DNA of 64,000 nt, taken from positions 255,082 through 319,081 of the forward strand of contig JALHQH010000010.1 of NCBI GenBank assembly GCA_022842065.1. The letters run 5' to 3'. Under the pieces are notes generated by a model that ran no database searches, was not told where the DNA came from, and saw only the letters and a program-made list of their open reading frames with translations. A program made the translations under genes and the position numbers. Each line of letters opens with the position of its first letter. The stretch's first letter is position 1. This document shows, piece by piece, positions 18,052 through 25,771 of this stretch. The stretch is from Caldilineaceae bacterium. GTDB lineage: Bacteria; Chloroflexota; Anaerolineae; Caldilineales; Caldilineaceae.

Positions 18052-18134
18052 CATGCTCCCAAATGGCAACGATTCCCTACCAAACCCATGCTTTTGAATC
18101 AACTAAACGCATAACCAAGCCAAAGGAGATTTGT

Positions 18135-19223
18135 ATGCAATTCTCTCGTTCGTTACGCACGCGGCTGCACCACATTGGTGCCGGCCTGACGGTTGCTGCC
18201 ATGTTGTTGCTGAATGCCTGCGCTGCCCCAGCTGCCGCCCCCGCCGAAGCCCCCGCCGCTGATGCCCCGGCTGCTGCCGCCGATGCCGCCGGTGAAGAGA
18301 TCATCATCGGTCTGATCACCAAGACTGAGACCAATCCCTTCTTCGTCAAGATGAAAGAGGGCGCGCAGGCCAAGGCTGATGAACTGGGCGCAACCCTAAT
18401 GAGCGCCGCCGGTAGCTTTGATGGTGACAATGCCGCCCAGGTCACCGCGATTGAGAACATGGTCAATGCCGGTGCCAAAGGCATCTTGATCACCCCCAGC
18501 GACACCAAGGCGATTGTGCCCGCCATTCAGAAGGCCCGCGATGCCGGCGTCGTCGTGATTGCCCTCGACACCCCGACCGATCCCCAGGATGCGACCGATG
18601 CCCTCTTTGCCACCGACAATTTCGTGGCCGGGCTGTTGATTGGTCAATATGCCAAGGCCGCGATGGGTGATACACCGGTGAAGATCGCCACCCTTGACCT
18701 CGCCCCTGGCATTACCGTCGGCATTCTGCGCCACAACGGCTTTATCGCCGGCATGGGGCTGGCCGAAGTTGACGCCACTGCCACTGACCTCGTCAACCCA
18801 GAACAGGTCGTCTGTAGCCAGGATACCCAGGGTGACCAGGCCAAGGGCCAGACCGCCATGGAAAACTGCCTGACCAAAGACCCGGAAATCAACTTGGTCT
18901 ACACGATCAACGAGCCGGCCGCCTTTGGTGCGCAAACTGCGATCAAGAATGCCGGTCGCGACGATGTGCTAGTCGTCTCGGTTGACGGTGGTTGTGTCGG
19001 CACGCAGGGTGTCGCCGACGGCCAGATTGCGGCGACTTCGCAACAGTATCCGCTGAAGATGGCGGCACTGGGTGTCGAAGCGATTGTCAACTATGCCAAG
19101 AGCGGCGAAAAGCCCAGTGGCTACACTGACACCGGCGTGACCTTGATCACCGACAAACCAGTTGATGGCGTCGAGAGCCAGGACACCGTCTTTGGTCTCG
19201 AAAATTGTTGGGGCGACAAATAG
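18135..19223 (+). CDS. frcB: Sugar ABC transporter substrate-binding lipoprotein (fructose/FrcB-like)
   Basis: A 362-residue periplasmic-binding protein of the ribose/fructose family. The start at 18,135 follows AAAGGAG; a longer in-frame ORF from 18,036 begins inside the operator and is not credible. The signal peptide ends LLLNAC with the lipidated cysteine at residue 29, followed by an Ala/Pro-rich linker. The mature part carries NPFFVKMKEGAQAKADELG, ILITPSDTKAIVPAIQKARD and DTQGDQAKGQTAMENCL, strings I recognise from FrcB-type fructose-binding proteins. It heads the operon with permease and ATPase genes. Fructose is the best guess, but another hexose or pentose is possible. Confidence 0.9.
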   Translation: MQFSRSLRTRLHHIGAGLTVAAMLLLNACAAPAAAPAEAPAADAPAAAADAAGEEIIIGLITKTETNPFFVKMKEGAQAKADELGATLMSAAGSFDGDNAAQVTAIENMVNAGAKGILITPSDTKAIVPAIQKARDAGVVVIALDTPTDPQDATDALFATDNFVAGLLIGQYAKAAMGDTPVKIATLDLAPGITVGILRHNGFIAGMGLAEVDATATDLVNPEQVVCSQDTQGDQAKGQTAMENCLTKDPEINLVYTINEPAAFGAQTAIKNAGRDDVLVVSVDGGCVGTQGVADGQIAATSQQYPLKMAALGVEAIVNYAKSGEKPSGYTDTGVTLITDKPVDGVESQDTVFGLENCWGDK

Positions 19224-19246
19224 GTTTTTGCTCAACCGAAAGTCAA

Positions 19247-19410
19247 GGGGTTGACAAGCTCGCCCTGGGCTAAAGCCGCAGGGCTAGTAACAACGCCGGG
19301 TAAACCCGGCTCCTTCAGCCGGGTTTACCTGGCGTTGTTCTCTAGCCCGGGTGCCCACTGGGCGCGTTTACGGCGGGGCGGGGATGTCAACCCCCTGAGA
19401 TCCCGTTGAA
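19247..19410. repeat. 164-bp palindromic intergenic repeat, copy A
   Basis: This element lies between the binding-protein and permease genes. Its ends are a perfect 10-bp inverted repeat, GGGGTTGACA and TGTCAACCCC (19,247-19,256 and 19,385-19,394). Inside is a long hairpin built around GCCGGGTAAACCCGGCT and AGCCGGGTTTACCTGGC. A near-identical copy is at 56,871-57,034. The form resembles a MITE or large REP-type element. Placed here, the hairpin may lower or uncouple expression of the permease and ATPase relative to the binding protein. Confidence 0.85.
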
Positions 19411-19547
19411 TCATAGTTTTAAAGACTAAGTCAGCGTAGCTTGGTTCGTGATTGATGCTCGATCACAAGGCCAATCATCAACCAGGCAACTTCTCTATCA
19501 ACCATTCGCGCGGCGGTACCTACCGCTGCTTTGGGGGAGGCATCGAC

Positions 19548-20546
19548 ATGGCGGCAGTAGCAAGTAAAGCCTCTGGCCGGCGGGCTGGTTTGGGCATAGT
19601 GGGTATCCTCTTTGGCTCGCCGATCATCGGTCCGATTGCGGCCCTGATCCTGGCCTGCATCTTTTTTTCGACCCAGACCGACCGCTTTTTAACCGGCACT
19701 AACCTTTCACTGATTGTGCAACAGATCATGGTCGTTGGCACCTTGGCCATCGGGCAGACGCTGATCATTTTGACCTCGGGGATTGATCTTTCCGTTGGCG
19801 CCGTGATGGGGCTGGGTTCGGTGGTCATGACCAGCATGGCGGTCGATTATGGCATGCATCCCGTGCTGGCCGTACTGATTGGTTTTCTCGTCTGTCTGGC
19901 CTTTGGCCTGATCAACGGCGGCTTGGTTACCATGATCCGGCTGCCCCCCTTTATTGTCACCCTCGGCACCCTCAACATTGCTTTCGCCCTGACCCGTATT
20001 TACACGACGCAGACGATTACCGGCTTGCCGCCGCTGCTCCTCTTTTTGGGCAATACTTTTCGCGTTGGCAATACCGCGATTACCTACGGCTCGATCTTAA
20101 TGGTCCTGCTCTATCTCTTCACCTGGTTTGTGCTGCGCTCGACCCCGGCGGGGCGCTATGTCTACGCTGTCGGTGATAATCCCGAAGCCGCGCGTCTGGC
20201 TGGGATCTCGACCACCAAATTGTTGATCGGCGTCTATACCGTGGCCGCCTTTACCTATGCGATTGCCGGTCTACTATTGGCGGCCCGCACCGGTGTCGGT
20301 GACCCCCAGGCTGGGCAGGACTCGAACCTGGAAAGCATCACCGCAGTGGTGCTTGGGGGGACGAGCCTCTTTGGGGGGCGCGGCAACATTTTGGGCACCT
20401 TGATCGGCGTGTTAATCGTCGGCGTCTTCCGCAATGGTCTGCAACTGATGGGCGTTGCCTCGATCTATCAGGTGCTGATTACCGGTGTGCTGGTGATTGT
20501 TGCCGTGTCGATTGACCAACTTTCCCATCGCAGCAAAGGGACTTAG
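19548..20546 (+). CDS. frcC: Sugar ABC transporter permease (FrcC-like)
   Basis: A 332-residue membrane permease of the RbsC/FrcC family with about nine or ten hydrophobic segments. The ATG at 19,548 is chosen because GGGGGAGG lies 7 bases before it; an in-frame ATG at 19,452 would add 32 hydrophilic residues. Family motifs include ILTSGIDLSVGAVMGLG, PPFIVTLGT and the cytoplasmic loop GDNPEAARLAGI, followed by VLGGTSLFGGRGN. It forms the channel for the sugar delivered by the lipoprotein encoded upstream. The gap to the upstream gene is 324 bases and is largely filled by repeat copy A. The ATPase follows after 11 bases. Confidence 0.92.
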   Translation: MAAVASKASGRRAGLGIVGILFGSPIIGPIAALILACIFFSTQTDRFLTGTNLSLIVQQIMVVGTLAIGQTLIILTSGIDLSVGAVMGLGSVVMTSMAVDYGMHPVLAVLIGFLVCLAFGLINGGLVTMIRLPPFIVTLGTLNIAFALTRIYTTQTITGLPPLLLFLGNTFRVGNTAITYGSILMVLLYLFTWFVLRSTPAGRYVYAVGDNPEAARLAGISTTKLLIGVYTVAAFTYAIAGLLLAARTGVGDPQAGQDSNLESITAVVLGGTSLFGGRGNILGTLIGVLIVGVFRNGLQLMGVASIYQVLITGVLVIVAVSIDQLSHRSKGT

Positions 20547-20557
20547 GGGGTGGCCAG

Positions 20558-22063
20558 ATGACCGAAGTAAACACAACGCCTTTGCTGGAGATGAAGGGCA
20601 TTGGCAAAAGTTTTCCGGGTGTCAAAGCGTTGGAAGGGGTCAACCTGCGTGTGCGCGCTGGCCAGGTCCATGCCCTGTTGGGGGAAAATGGCGCGGGCAA
20701 GTCGACGCTGATCAAGATTCTCTCGGGTGCCTATGTCAAAGACGAAGGGCAGATTTTTTGGGAAGGGCAGCCGGTCGCCGTCAACAGCCCACAGGATGCC
20801 CAGGCCCTTGGCATTTCCACGATCTACCAGGAATTCAACCTGGCCCCCCATCTGACCATCGCCGAGAATATCTTTCTGGGTCACTTGCCCATGAAGGGGC
20901 TGCTAGTCGATTGGGCCTATGCCCGCAAGCGCGCCCGCGAATTGTTAGAGAGTTTGGGCGTCACCCTCTCGGTTGACACGCTGACCGGCGAGCTGTCAGT
21001 GGCGGAACAGCAACTGGTTGAGATCGCGAAGGCGCTCAACCGCCAGACGCGCATTTTGGTGATGGATGAACCGTCTGCGGTTTTGGGCGAAAAAGATCTG
21101 GAAAAGCTCTTTGCCGTGGTGCGCCAGTTGCAGGCGAATGGCATCGGCATTATCTACATCTCCCATCGCCTGAAAGAGATCTTTGCCCTGGCCGATGAAG
21201 TAACGGTGCTCAAAGATGGCCGTTATGTTGACACGCGGCGCGTTGACGAAGTGACGATGGAAGATCTTGTGCGCCTGATGATTGGCCGCGACTTGCAGGA
21301 TGTCTATCCGCGCCGCAAAGGGCAGGTGGGTGATGTCTTGCTCGAAGTCAACCACATCAACCGGGCTGGTGTGCTGAATGATATCTCCTTTCAGCTGCGC
21401 GCCGGTGAAATCGTCGGCTTTGCCGGGATTACCGGCTCTGGACGGACGGAACTGGCGCGCGTAATCTTTGGGGCAGACCCCTATACCAGCGGCGAAATGC
21501 GGCTGGCCGGCCAGCCGTATCGCGTTCACTCCCCCGCGGACGCGATACGGCATGGCGTCGCCCTGGTGACAGAGGATCGCAAACGGCAGGGCTTGTTACT
21601 CAAGTTGTCGGTGACGATCAACACGACGATTTCAGGGCTGAAACAGCTCTGCCGTTTAAACCTGATCCGCCTGCGCGATGAGTTGACTTTGGTGCAAAAC
21701 TATATTCGCCAGCTCAGCATCAAGACCCCTGGTCCCAACTTTTTAGTGGTTAACATGAGTGGTGGCAATCAGCAGAAGGTGGTGCTGGCGCGCTGGCTCA
21801 GTATCGGCACGCGCGTCTTTATCCTCGACGAACCGACGCGCGGTATCGATGTGGGCAGCAAAGCCGAGATCTACCAGATCATGGCCGACCTTGCCGATCA
21901 AGGCGTCGCCATCCTGATGATCTCCTCCGAATTGCCCGAAGTGCTGGGCATGAGTGATCGTGTGCTGGTCATGCGTGAAGGGCGCATCGCCAAGGAACTC
22001 TCCCGTGCCGAGGCGAGTGAGGAAGTGGTGATGTCCTACGCCGTGGGTGGCGCGGTGGCGTGA
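20558..22063 (+). CDS. frcA: Sugar ABC transporter ATPase with two nucleotide-binding domains (FrcA/RbsA-like)
   Basis: A 501-residue tandem ABC ATPase. The first domain has Walker A GENGAGKS (42-49), the signature-region LSVAEQQLVEIAKAL and Walker B ILVMDEPSAVL. The second has a degenerate P-loop GITGSGRTE, the signature MSGGNQQKVVLARWL and ILDEPTRGIDVG. One strong and one weak ATP site is normal for RbsA/MglA/FrcA-type proteins. AGGGGGTGG precedes the ATG, and the 11-base gap to the permease gene shows co-transcription. The gene ends the transporter operon. The convergent 22,073 gene follows after 9 bases with no strong terminator visible. Confidence 0.93.
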   Translation: MTEVNTTPLLEMKGIGKSFPGVKALEGVNLRVRAGQVHALLGENGAGKSTLIKILSGAYVKDEGQIFWEGQPVAVNSPQDAQALGISTIYQEFNLAPHLTIAENIFLGHLPMKGLLVDWAYARKRARELLESLGVTLSVDTLTGELSVAEQQLVEIAKALNRQTRILVMDEPSAVLGEKDLEKLFAVVRQLQANGIGIIYISHRLKEIFALADEVTVLKDGRYVDTRRVDEVTMEDLVRLMIGRDLQDVYPRRKGQVGDVLLEVNHINRAGVLNDISFQLRAGEIVGFAGITGSGRTELARVIFGADPYTSGEMRLAGQPYRVHSPADAIRHGVALVTEDRKRQGLLLKLSVTINTTISGLKQLCRLNLIRLRDELTLVQNYIRQLSIKTPGPNFLVVNMSGGNQQKVVLARWLSIGTRVFILDEPTRGIDVGSKAEIYQIMADLADQGVAILMISSELPEVLGMSDRVLVMREGRIAKELSRAEASEEVVMSYAVGGAVA

Positions 22064-22072
22064 GTTCTCTGG

Positions 22073-22315
22073 TCAATCGAGATCCGGCAATTGATCACGC
22101 GTGAGTAATAAACGGATCGAGCGTGCTTGCCCTGGGGTGCGCTCGATCAACCCTTTTTCCGCCAGTGTCAACACCATTTGATGCACAGCGGGCGCAGTAA
22201 CTTGGAAATAGCGTTGAATGTCTGCCTCTGCCGGCGCATAGCCATTGAGTTTGGTATAGTAGTAGATAAAAGCGAGATATTGGCCTTGTTTGGCGGTGTA
22301 ACTTGGTGTTGACAT
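22073..22315 (-). CDS. Small LexA/MarR-like winged-helix DNA-binding protein
   Basis: An 80-residue protein with the shape of a LexA-type winged helix: TAKQGQYLAFIYYYTKLNGYAP, given in part as AFIYYYTKLNGYAPAEADIQ, then AVHQMVLTLAEKGLIERTPGQARSI in part. It lacks a LexA protease domain. It is probably a DNA-binding regulator, either of its own operon or of the upstream ATPase gene. It begins 13 bases after the AAA_14 gene stop in the same direction, so the two are co-transcribed. The last residues overlap no other gene. Confidence 0.7.
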   Translation of the reverse strand: MSTPSYTAKQGQYLAFIYYYTKLNGYAPAEADIQRYFQVTAPAVHQMVLTLAEKGLIERTPGQARSIRLLLTRDQLPDLD

Positions 22316-22327
22316 GCATATACCGGT

Positions 22328-23551
22328 TCAAATTGCCCATGCTGGCATCGACTGTACGGTCGCGGTAATGGGGAGTGATTGTTCGACCAAGCAGATGATA
22401 CCGCCGGGGCCAATCGGTAAGCCCAACTGCTCCAGAATCTGAAAGTGACGCAGATCATGTTTGGTGGGTGCCCCAGTCTTTTTGATCTCCACCGGATAGA
22501 TCATGCCGTCTTGCACGATCAGCAGGTCGATCTCCTTCTGCTCTTTGTCGCGATAAAAGTAAAAAGGGGCGCGCCGCCCGGTGTGCCAGTAGGATTTTAG
22601 CAACTCCGCCATGACCCAACTTTCTAGAATTGCCCCAGACAGCGCCCCTGCCTCCAGGGTTTGGGGCGTTGCCCATTCGGTCAGATAGGCGACCAGACCC
22701 GTGTCGAGAAAGTACAATTTGGGTGCTTTGACCAGCCGCTTGGTCACGTTGGTGTGGTAAGGTTCCAGTAGATAAACCAAGTTGGCTGCTTGCAGGATCG
22801 AGAGCCACTGTTTGGCTGTATTGGGTGCAACATCCGCATCGCGCGCTAATTCTGCCAGATTGAGCAGTTGACCAGTCCGCGCAGCCGCAGCACGTAGAAA
22901 ACGCAAAAAGGCCATCTCATCGCCAATGCGGGCCAGGTCGCGCACATCGCGCTGCAAATAGGTCTGGACATAGGAGCCATAAAAGAGATCCCGATCCACC
23001 GTCGGGTTGGTAGCAATGGCCGGAAAGGATCCGCGCCAAATCCGCCGATAAAGTTCTTTGAGCGTTAACGGTTGCAGCGTCGCGGTGAGTTGACGAATGC
23101 CGTCTGCGGTTGGCAGAAATGGTAATGTCGTGCCACCCTGCCCTGCCAACTCGCGCTGGGCTAACCCCAAAAGATGCACCACCGCGACCCGTCCCGCCAG
23201 CGATTCGGGTACCCCCTGCATCAGATGAAATTGCTGCGAACCAGTCAGCCAAAAACCACCTGGCGTGCGTCTTTCATCGACTGCCATTTTGATGTAGGGC
23301 AATAATTCCGGCGCATATTGAATCTCATCAATGAGCACCGGTGGCGGAAAGCGCTGCATAAAGAGCGCCGGTTCGGTCTTGGCCAAGTTCAAGATCAGGG
23401 GATCATCAAGGGTGACATAAGTGCGATCCGTTTGGCTGAGATGACGGAGAATCGTCGTCTTGCCGACTTGTCGCGCCCCGGTCACAAGGACAACCGGAAA
23501 TTGCTCGGCAGCGGTACGAATGAAGGATTCTAGGGTGCGTTCGATATACAT
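22328..23551 (-). CDS. AAA_14/DUF4143 ATP-binding protein
   Basis: A 407-residue protein with an N-terminal AAA_14 ATPase (Walker A GARQVGKT at 25-32; Walker B VLIDEIQ with D75-E76; sensor TGSQQF) and a C-terminal DUF4143 domain resembling PD-(D/E)XK nucleases (FYFYRDKEQKEIDLLI and YPVEIKKTG). The family is very common in bacteria and archaea and its function is unknown. Genes of this kind vary strongly between strains, which suggests a role in defence or addiction. It is transcribed with a small winged-helix gene. A hairpin (23,571-23,607) lies just upstream of its start. Confidence 0.88.
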   Translation of the reverse strand: MYIERTLESFIRTAAEQFPVVLVTGARQVGKTTILRHLSQTDRTYVTLDDPLILNLAKTEPALFMQRFPPPVLIDEIQYAPELLPYIKMAVDERRTPGGFWLTGSQQFHLMQGVPESLAGRVAVVHLLGLAQRELAGQGGTTLPFLPTADGIRQLTATLQPLTLKELYRRIWRGSFPAIATNPTVDRDLFYGSYVQTYLQRDVRDLARIGDEMAFLRFLRAAAARTGQLLNLAELARDADVAPNTAKQWLSILQAANLVYLLEPYHTNVTKRLVKAPKLYFLDTGLVAYLTEWATPQTLEAGALSGAILESWVMAELLKSYWHTGRRAPFYFYRDKEQKEIDLLIVQDGMIYPVEIKKTGAPTKHDLRHFQILEQLGLPIGPGGIICLVEQSLPITATVQSMPAWAI

Positions 23552-23570
23552 AGTGACTCGTTAAACAAAA

Positions 23571-23607
23571 TGCGGCTAAAATGCATTCTCACTGCATTTT
23601 AGCCGCA
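23571..23607. terminator. Terminator hairpin between hicB and the AAA_14 gene
   Basis: TGCGGCTAAAATGCA pairs perfectly with 23,593-23,607 over a 7-base loop. On the minus strand it is followed by TTTTGTTTAA, fitting an intrinsic terminator for hicAB. It is also only 20 bases before the AAA_14 start, so it may affect that gene's promoter. Confidence 0.65.
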
Positions 23608-23696
23608 CTCCTTTTTCCTGTCAAACTAAACTGATTTCACCCCTACGTCTGCTTCTCTTCGATTAATCATCCCTGACCCACAATTTTTAGAAGAAT

Positions 23697-23927
23697 TTAT
23701 GCTGCCATACCAGCAAGTTGATAAATAGCCGGGCGATACTGTGGTGCTGGAATGGGCTTATTATTCTCCTTGGCTGTCTCTAACCAAACAGCTTTCGCAA
23801 TTTGCACTTCACGTAGCGCTTCTTCAGGCGTTTCTCCAAAAGCTGAACAATATTTTAAGTCAGGGATATCGGCAATATAGCCCCCATCTTCAGTAGAGTA
23901 AAAAATGCTAATAAAATAGTCGTTCAT
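23697..23927 (-). CDS. hicB: HicB-family antitoxin
   Basis: A 76-residue protein with the HicB fold: MNDYFISIFYSTEDGGYIAD then IPDLKYCSAFGETPEEALREV. HicB proteins neutralise HicA and usually repress their own operon. The ATG at 23,927 is preferred to one at 23,960, which lies inside hicA, because family members begin at this point. Only one base separates it from the hicA stop, so the pair is translationally linked. No C-terminal ribbon-helix-helix is evident, so this is a short HicB form. Confidence 0.85.
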   Translation of the reverse strand: MNDYFISIFYSTEDGGYIADIPDLKYCSAFGETPEEALREVQIAKAVWLETAKENNKPIPAPQYRPAIYQLAGMAA

Positions 23928-23928
23928 A

Positions 23929-24177
23929 TTAGTCTTCCATCCGCAAATTATACTGCTCAATGAGACGCAAAAATTGTCGTACTTGGTACGGCTTTACCTC
24001 ACCGTTACTATTCTGCAAGTTCAACAACTCTGGGACATCAGAACGTGCAAAAATGTGATGACTACCCCTTACTCGTTGGAGCCTAAACCCGAATGCATTT
24101 ACCAAACCGACAAAATCGTTGAAGTGGACATTTTTTGATCCTCCCAGAATTTTTTCCAGAAGCTTCTTATTGTTCAT
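23929..24177 (-). CDS. hicA: HicA-family mRNA interferase toxin
   Basis: An 82-residue protein of the HicA (YcfA) family. The conserved catalytic histidine is in GSHHIF (H40). The family folds as a double-stranded-RNA-binding-like domain and cleaves mRNA, inhibiting translation until HicB binds. The sequence MNNKKLLEKILGGSKNVHFN shows an insertion relative to the shortest HicAs, which are about 60 residues. Toxin before antitoxin is the normal hicAB order. No inactivating change is visible. Confidence 0.85.
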   Translation of the reverse strand: MNNKKLLEKILGGSKNVHFNDFVGLVNAFGFRLQRVRGSHHIFARSDVPELLNLQNSNGEVKPYQVRQFLRLIEQYNLRMED

Positions 24178-24273
24178 AAAGTATCGTTTTGTGCTTCCTG
24201 GGTGAAGTGTTTAAGATGCAATTGTAACCGCGCTAAGGCGAAAAAACAATAAACGCATGATTTTGAACCTATC

Positions 24274-24903
24274 TCACCCCCGCTGCCGAAAATACCAGGC
24301 CACCGCCTCGGTCCGATTGGTCACGCCCAACTTCTCGTAGATATTCTTCAGGTGGAAGCGCACGGTGTTCTCGCTGACGTTGAGTTCGCCGCCAATCTCG
24401 GCGTTGGGCAGGCCGCGGGCGAGGAGGGTGAGTACCTCTTCCTCACGAGCTGATAGCTCTGGCCCACGTTTGGGCATGTTGGCCATCCACCGCCGCGCGG
24501 CGCGCGGAAAGACCAGGTGTCCCTGCGCGACCTGGCGAATGGCGTCAATCGTCTGCAGTGGCGAGTCGGTCTTGAGCACAAAGCCATCGGCCCCGAGTTG
24601 CAGCGCGGCCTGGATCGTTTCACCGTCGCTAAAGGCGGTCAGGATGAGAATCCGCACGTTATGTTCCCGGCGGCGTAACTCGGCCAACGCATCGAGGCCG
24701 CTGTAGGGCATCTGTGCGTCAACCACGGCGATGTTGATATCTGTCCGCCCGGCTAAAAAGGCCAGCAACTCGTCGCCATTCTGCAGGGTCTGCACCACCG
24801 TCATATCTGGTTGACCGTCGATCAGGCTCTTTAGCCCCTCGGTCACCAGCGCATGGTCATCCGCTAACACTACGCGGATCAGTCCTTTGCCCACATCACC
24901 CAT
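24274..24903 (-). CDS. NarL/FixJ-type response regulator
   Basis: A 209-residue two-domain regulator. The receiver domain has the acidic pair in VVLADDH, phospho-acceptor D62 (VVDAQMP) and the conserved lysine in FVLKTDSP. The C-terminal LuxR helix-turn-helix reads [20 protein letters not shown] and then [18 protein letters not shown]. It would bind DNA as a phosphorylated dimer. No histidine kinase gene is next to it, so it is an orphan in this window. The next upstream gene is the candidate selenoprotein, 77 bases away and in the same direction, so a shared transcript is possible. Confidence 0.92.
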   Translation of the reverse strand: MGDVGKGLIRVVLADDHALVTEGLKSLIDGQPDMTVVQTLQNGDELLAFLAGRTDINIAVVDAQMPYSGLDALAELRRREHNVRILILTAFSDGETIQAALQLGADGFVLKTDSPLQTIDAIRQVAQGHLVFPRAARRWMANMPKRGPELSAREEEVLTLLARGLPNAEIGGELNVSENTVRFHLKNIYEKLGVTNRTEAVAWYFRQRG

Positions 24904-24980
24904 TACTCGCTCCTAAACTCAGGCGTCCCTACCGGACGAGTTAACGAGACACCAGGTAGTCTAATTTCTTCACCTCGTAT

Positions 24981-25598
24981 CTATCTCCCCTCTTCCTTCG
25001 CGATCTGTTCAACCACACCCGTCAACACCGTATAGGGCTGCGCGCCGGAGACCAGGTATTTGTTCTGAAAGACGAGCGCCGGTACGCCGTTGATGCCATA
25101 GCTATGCGCAGTGGCAACATCGTTGAGCACAGCCTGCTCCCAAGCGGGATCTTCAAGCGCGGCCAGGAAAGCAGTGCGTTCGAGCCCCGCCGCTTCAGCA
25201 ATGGTCACCAATTCTTCAAGGTTACCGATATCTTTGGCTTCGTGCCAATAGGCGCGCAAAACGCCGTCGTGATAGGCTGGGCCAACGCCTTGGGCCTCGG
25301 CATATTTCGCGCCCATCAAAGCTGGTCGGCTGTCGATGCCAAAGGGACCCTGGTTGAGATCAAGGCCATACTGCTCTTTGGCGATGGCATAGAGCCGTGG
25401 GCGACCAGCCATAATCTTCTCTAGGTATTCGGGGGGAATAGGGGGCGCGCCACGCGGGCGTAATTCAAACGAACGCCAGGTAGTGGTGACGCCATGTGAT
25501 GCTACGAGCTTCTCCAAACTGGAGGCCACGAGGTAGCACCACGGTCAAACGAAGTCCGACCAGACGTCGATGTGGATGGGTTGCGTGGATTCGGTCAT
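24981..25598 (-). CDS. DsbA/FrnE-like thiol oxidoreductase, candidate selenoprotein (in-frame TGA, UPWC motif)
   Basis: Read from the ATG at 25,598, the frame gives MTESTQPIHIDVWSDFV, then TGA (25,547-25,545), then PWCYLVASSLEKL, and continues to a 205-residue FrnE-type DsbA protein ending AKEEGR. AAAGGA lies upstream of the ATG. Family members carry DFVCPWCY here, so the TGA replaces exactly the first, nucleophilic cysteine: residue 18 would be selenocysteine and C21 the partner. The cis-proline loop NGVPALVF is intact. A stem-loop of bacterial SECIS form begins 2 bases after the TGA. A start at the GTG at 25,529 would delete the active site and the first strand. The alternative is a simple nonsense mutation, but its precise position and the hairpin argue for recoding. 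Confidence 0.75.
25496..25542 (-). other. Bacterial SECIS-like stem-loop downstream of the TGA
   Basis: In the mRNA, GUGGUGCUAC (25,542-25,533) pairs with GUAGCAUCAC (25,505-25,496) over 10 bp with one G-U pair. Above an internal loop, GGC pairs with GCU, and CUCC (25,524-25,521) pairs with GGAG (25,515-25,512) around the apical loop AGUUU. The loop begins 24 bases after the UGA and has G at its second position. Both match what is known of bacterial SECIS elements: loop 16-37 bases from the UGA, with an early G. Confidence 0.65.
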
Positions 25599-25735
25599 TA
25601 GCTTGATTTCCTTTGCGAATTTCTCTAGCTTTATTTGCTGTGTCCGTGACAAGAAGACAGGCTACTATCATCTTGTCATCCTGTCTTCCACGCCCCACTC
25701 TACCACCAATCCAACCAATCGACAACCATCGCAGA

Positions 25736-25765
25736 TTGATCCACCCCAAACACCTGTGCTATCAT
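25736..25765 (+). promoter_or_regulatory. Promoter for a probably leaderless nuclease mRNA
   Basis: TTGATC (25,736-25,741), an 18-base spacer and TATCAT (25,760-25,765) precede the ATG at 25,772 by only 6 bases. Transcription would begin at or next to the A of the ATG, which explains the missing ribosome-binding site. Confidence 0.5.
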
Positions 25766-25771
25766 GTGTGC

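Noticed and set aside
18036..18134. Upstream extension of the sugar-binding lipoprotein
   Set aside because: The ATG is part of the operator palindrome and precedes the expected transcript body; the ATG at 18,135 has AAAGGAG and begins a lipoprotein signal peptide.
25545..25547. TGA read as tryptophan (alternative genetic code)
   Set aside because: All other genes in the window use TGA as stop at their ends, and the homologous position is cysteine, not tryptophan.
25613..25771. Upstream extension of the Fe-S nuclease frame
   Set aside because: The promoter at 25,736-25,765 lies inside it and homologues begin near FSQSSLQAYE.
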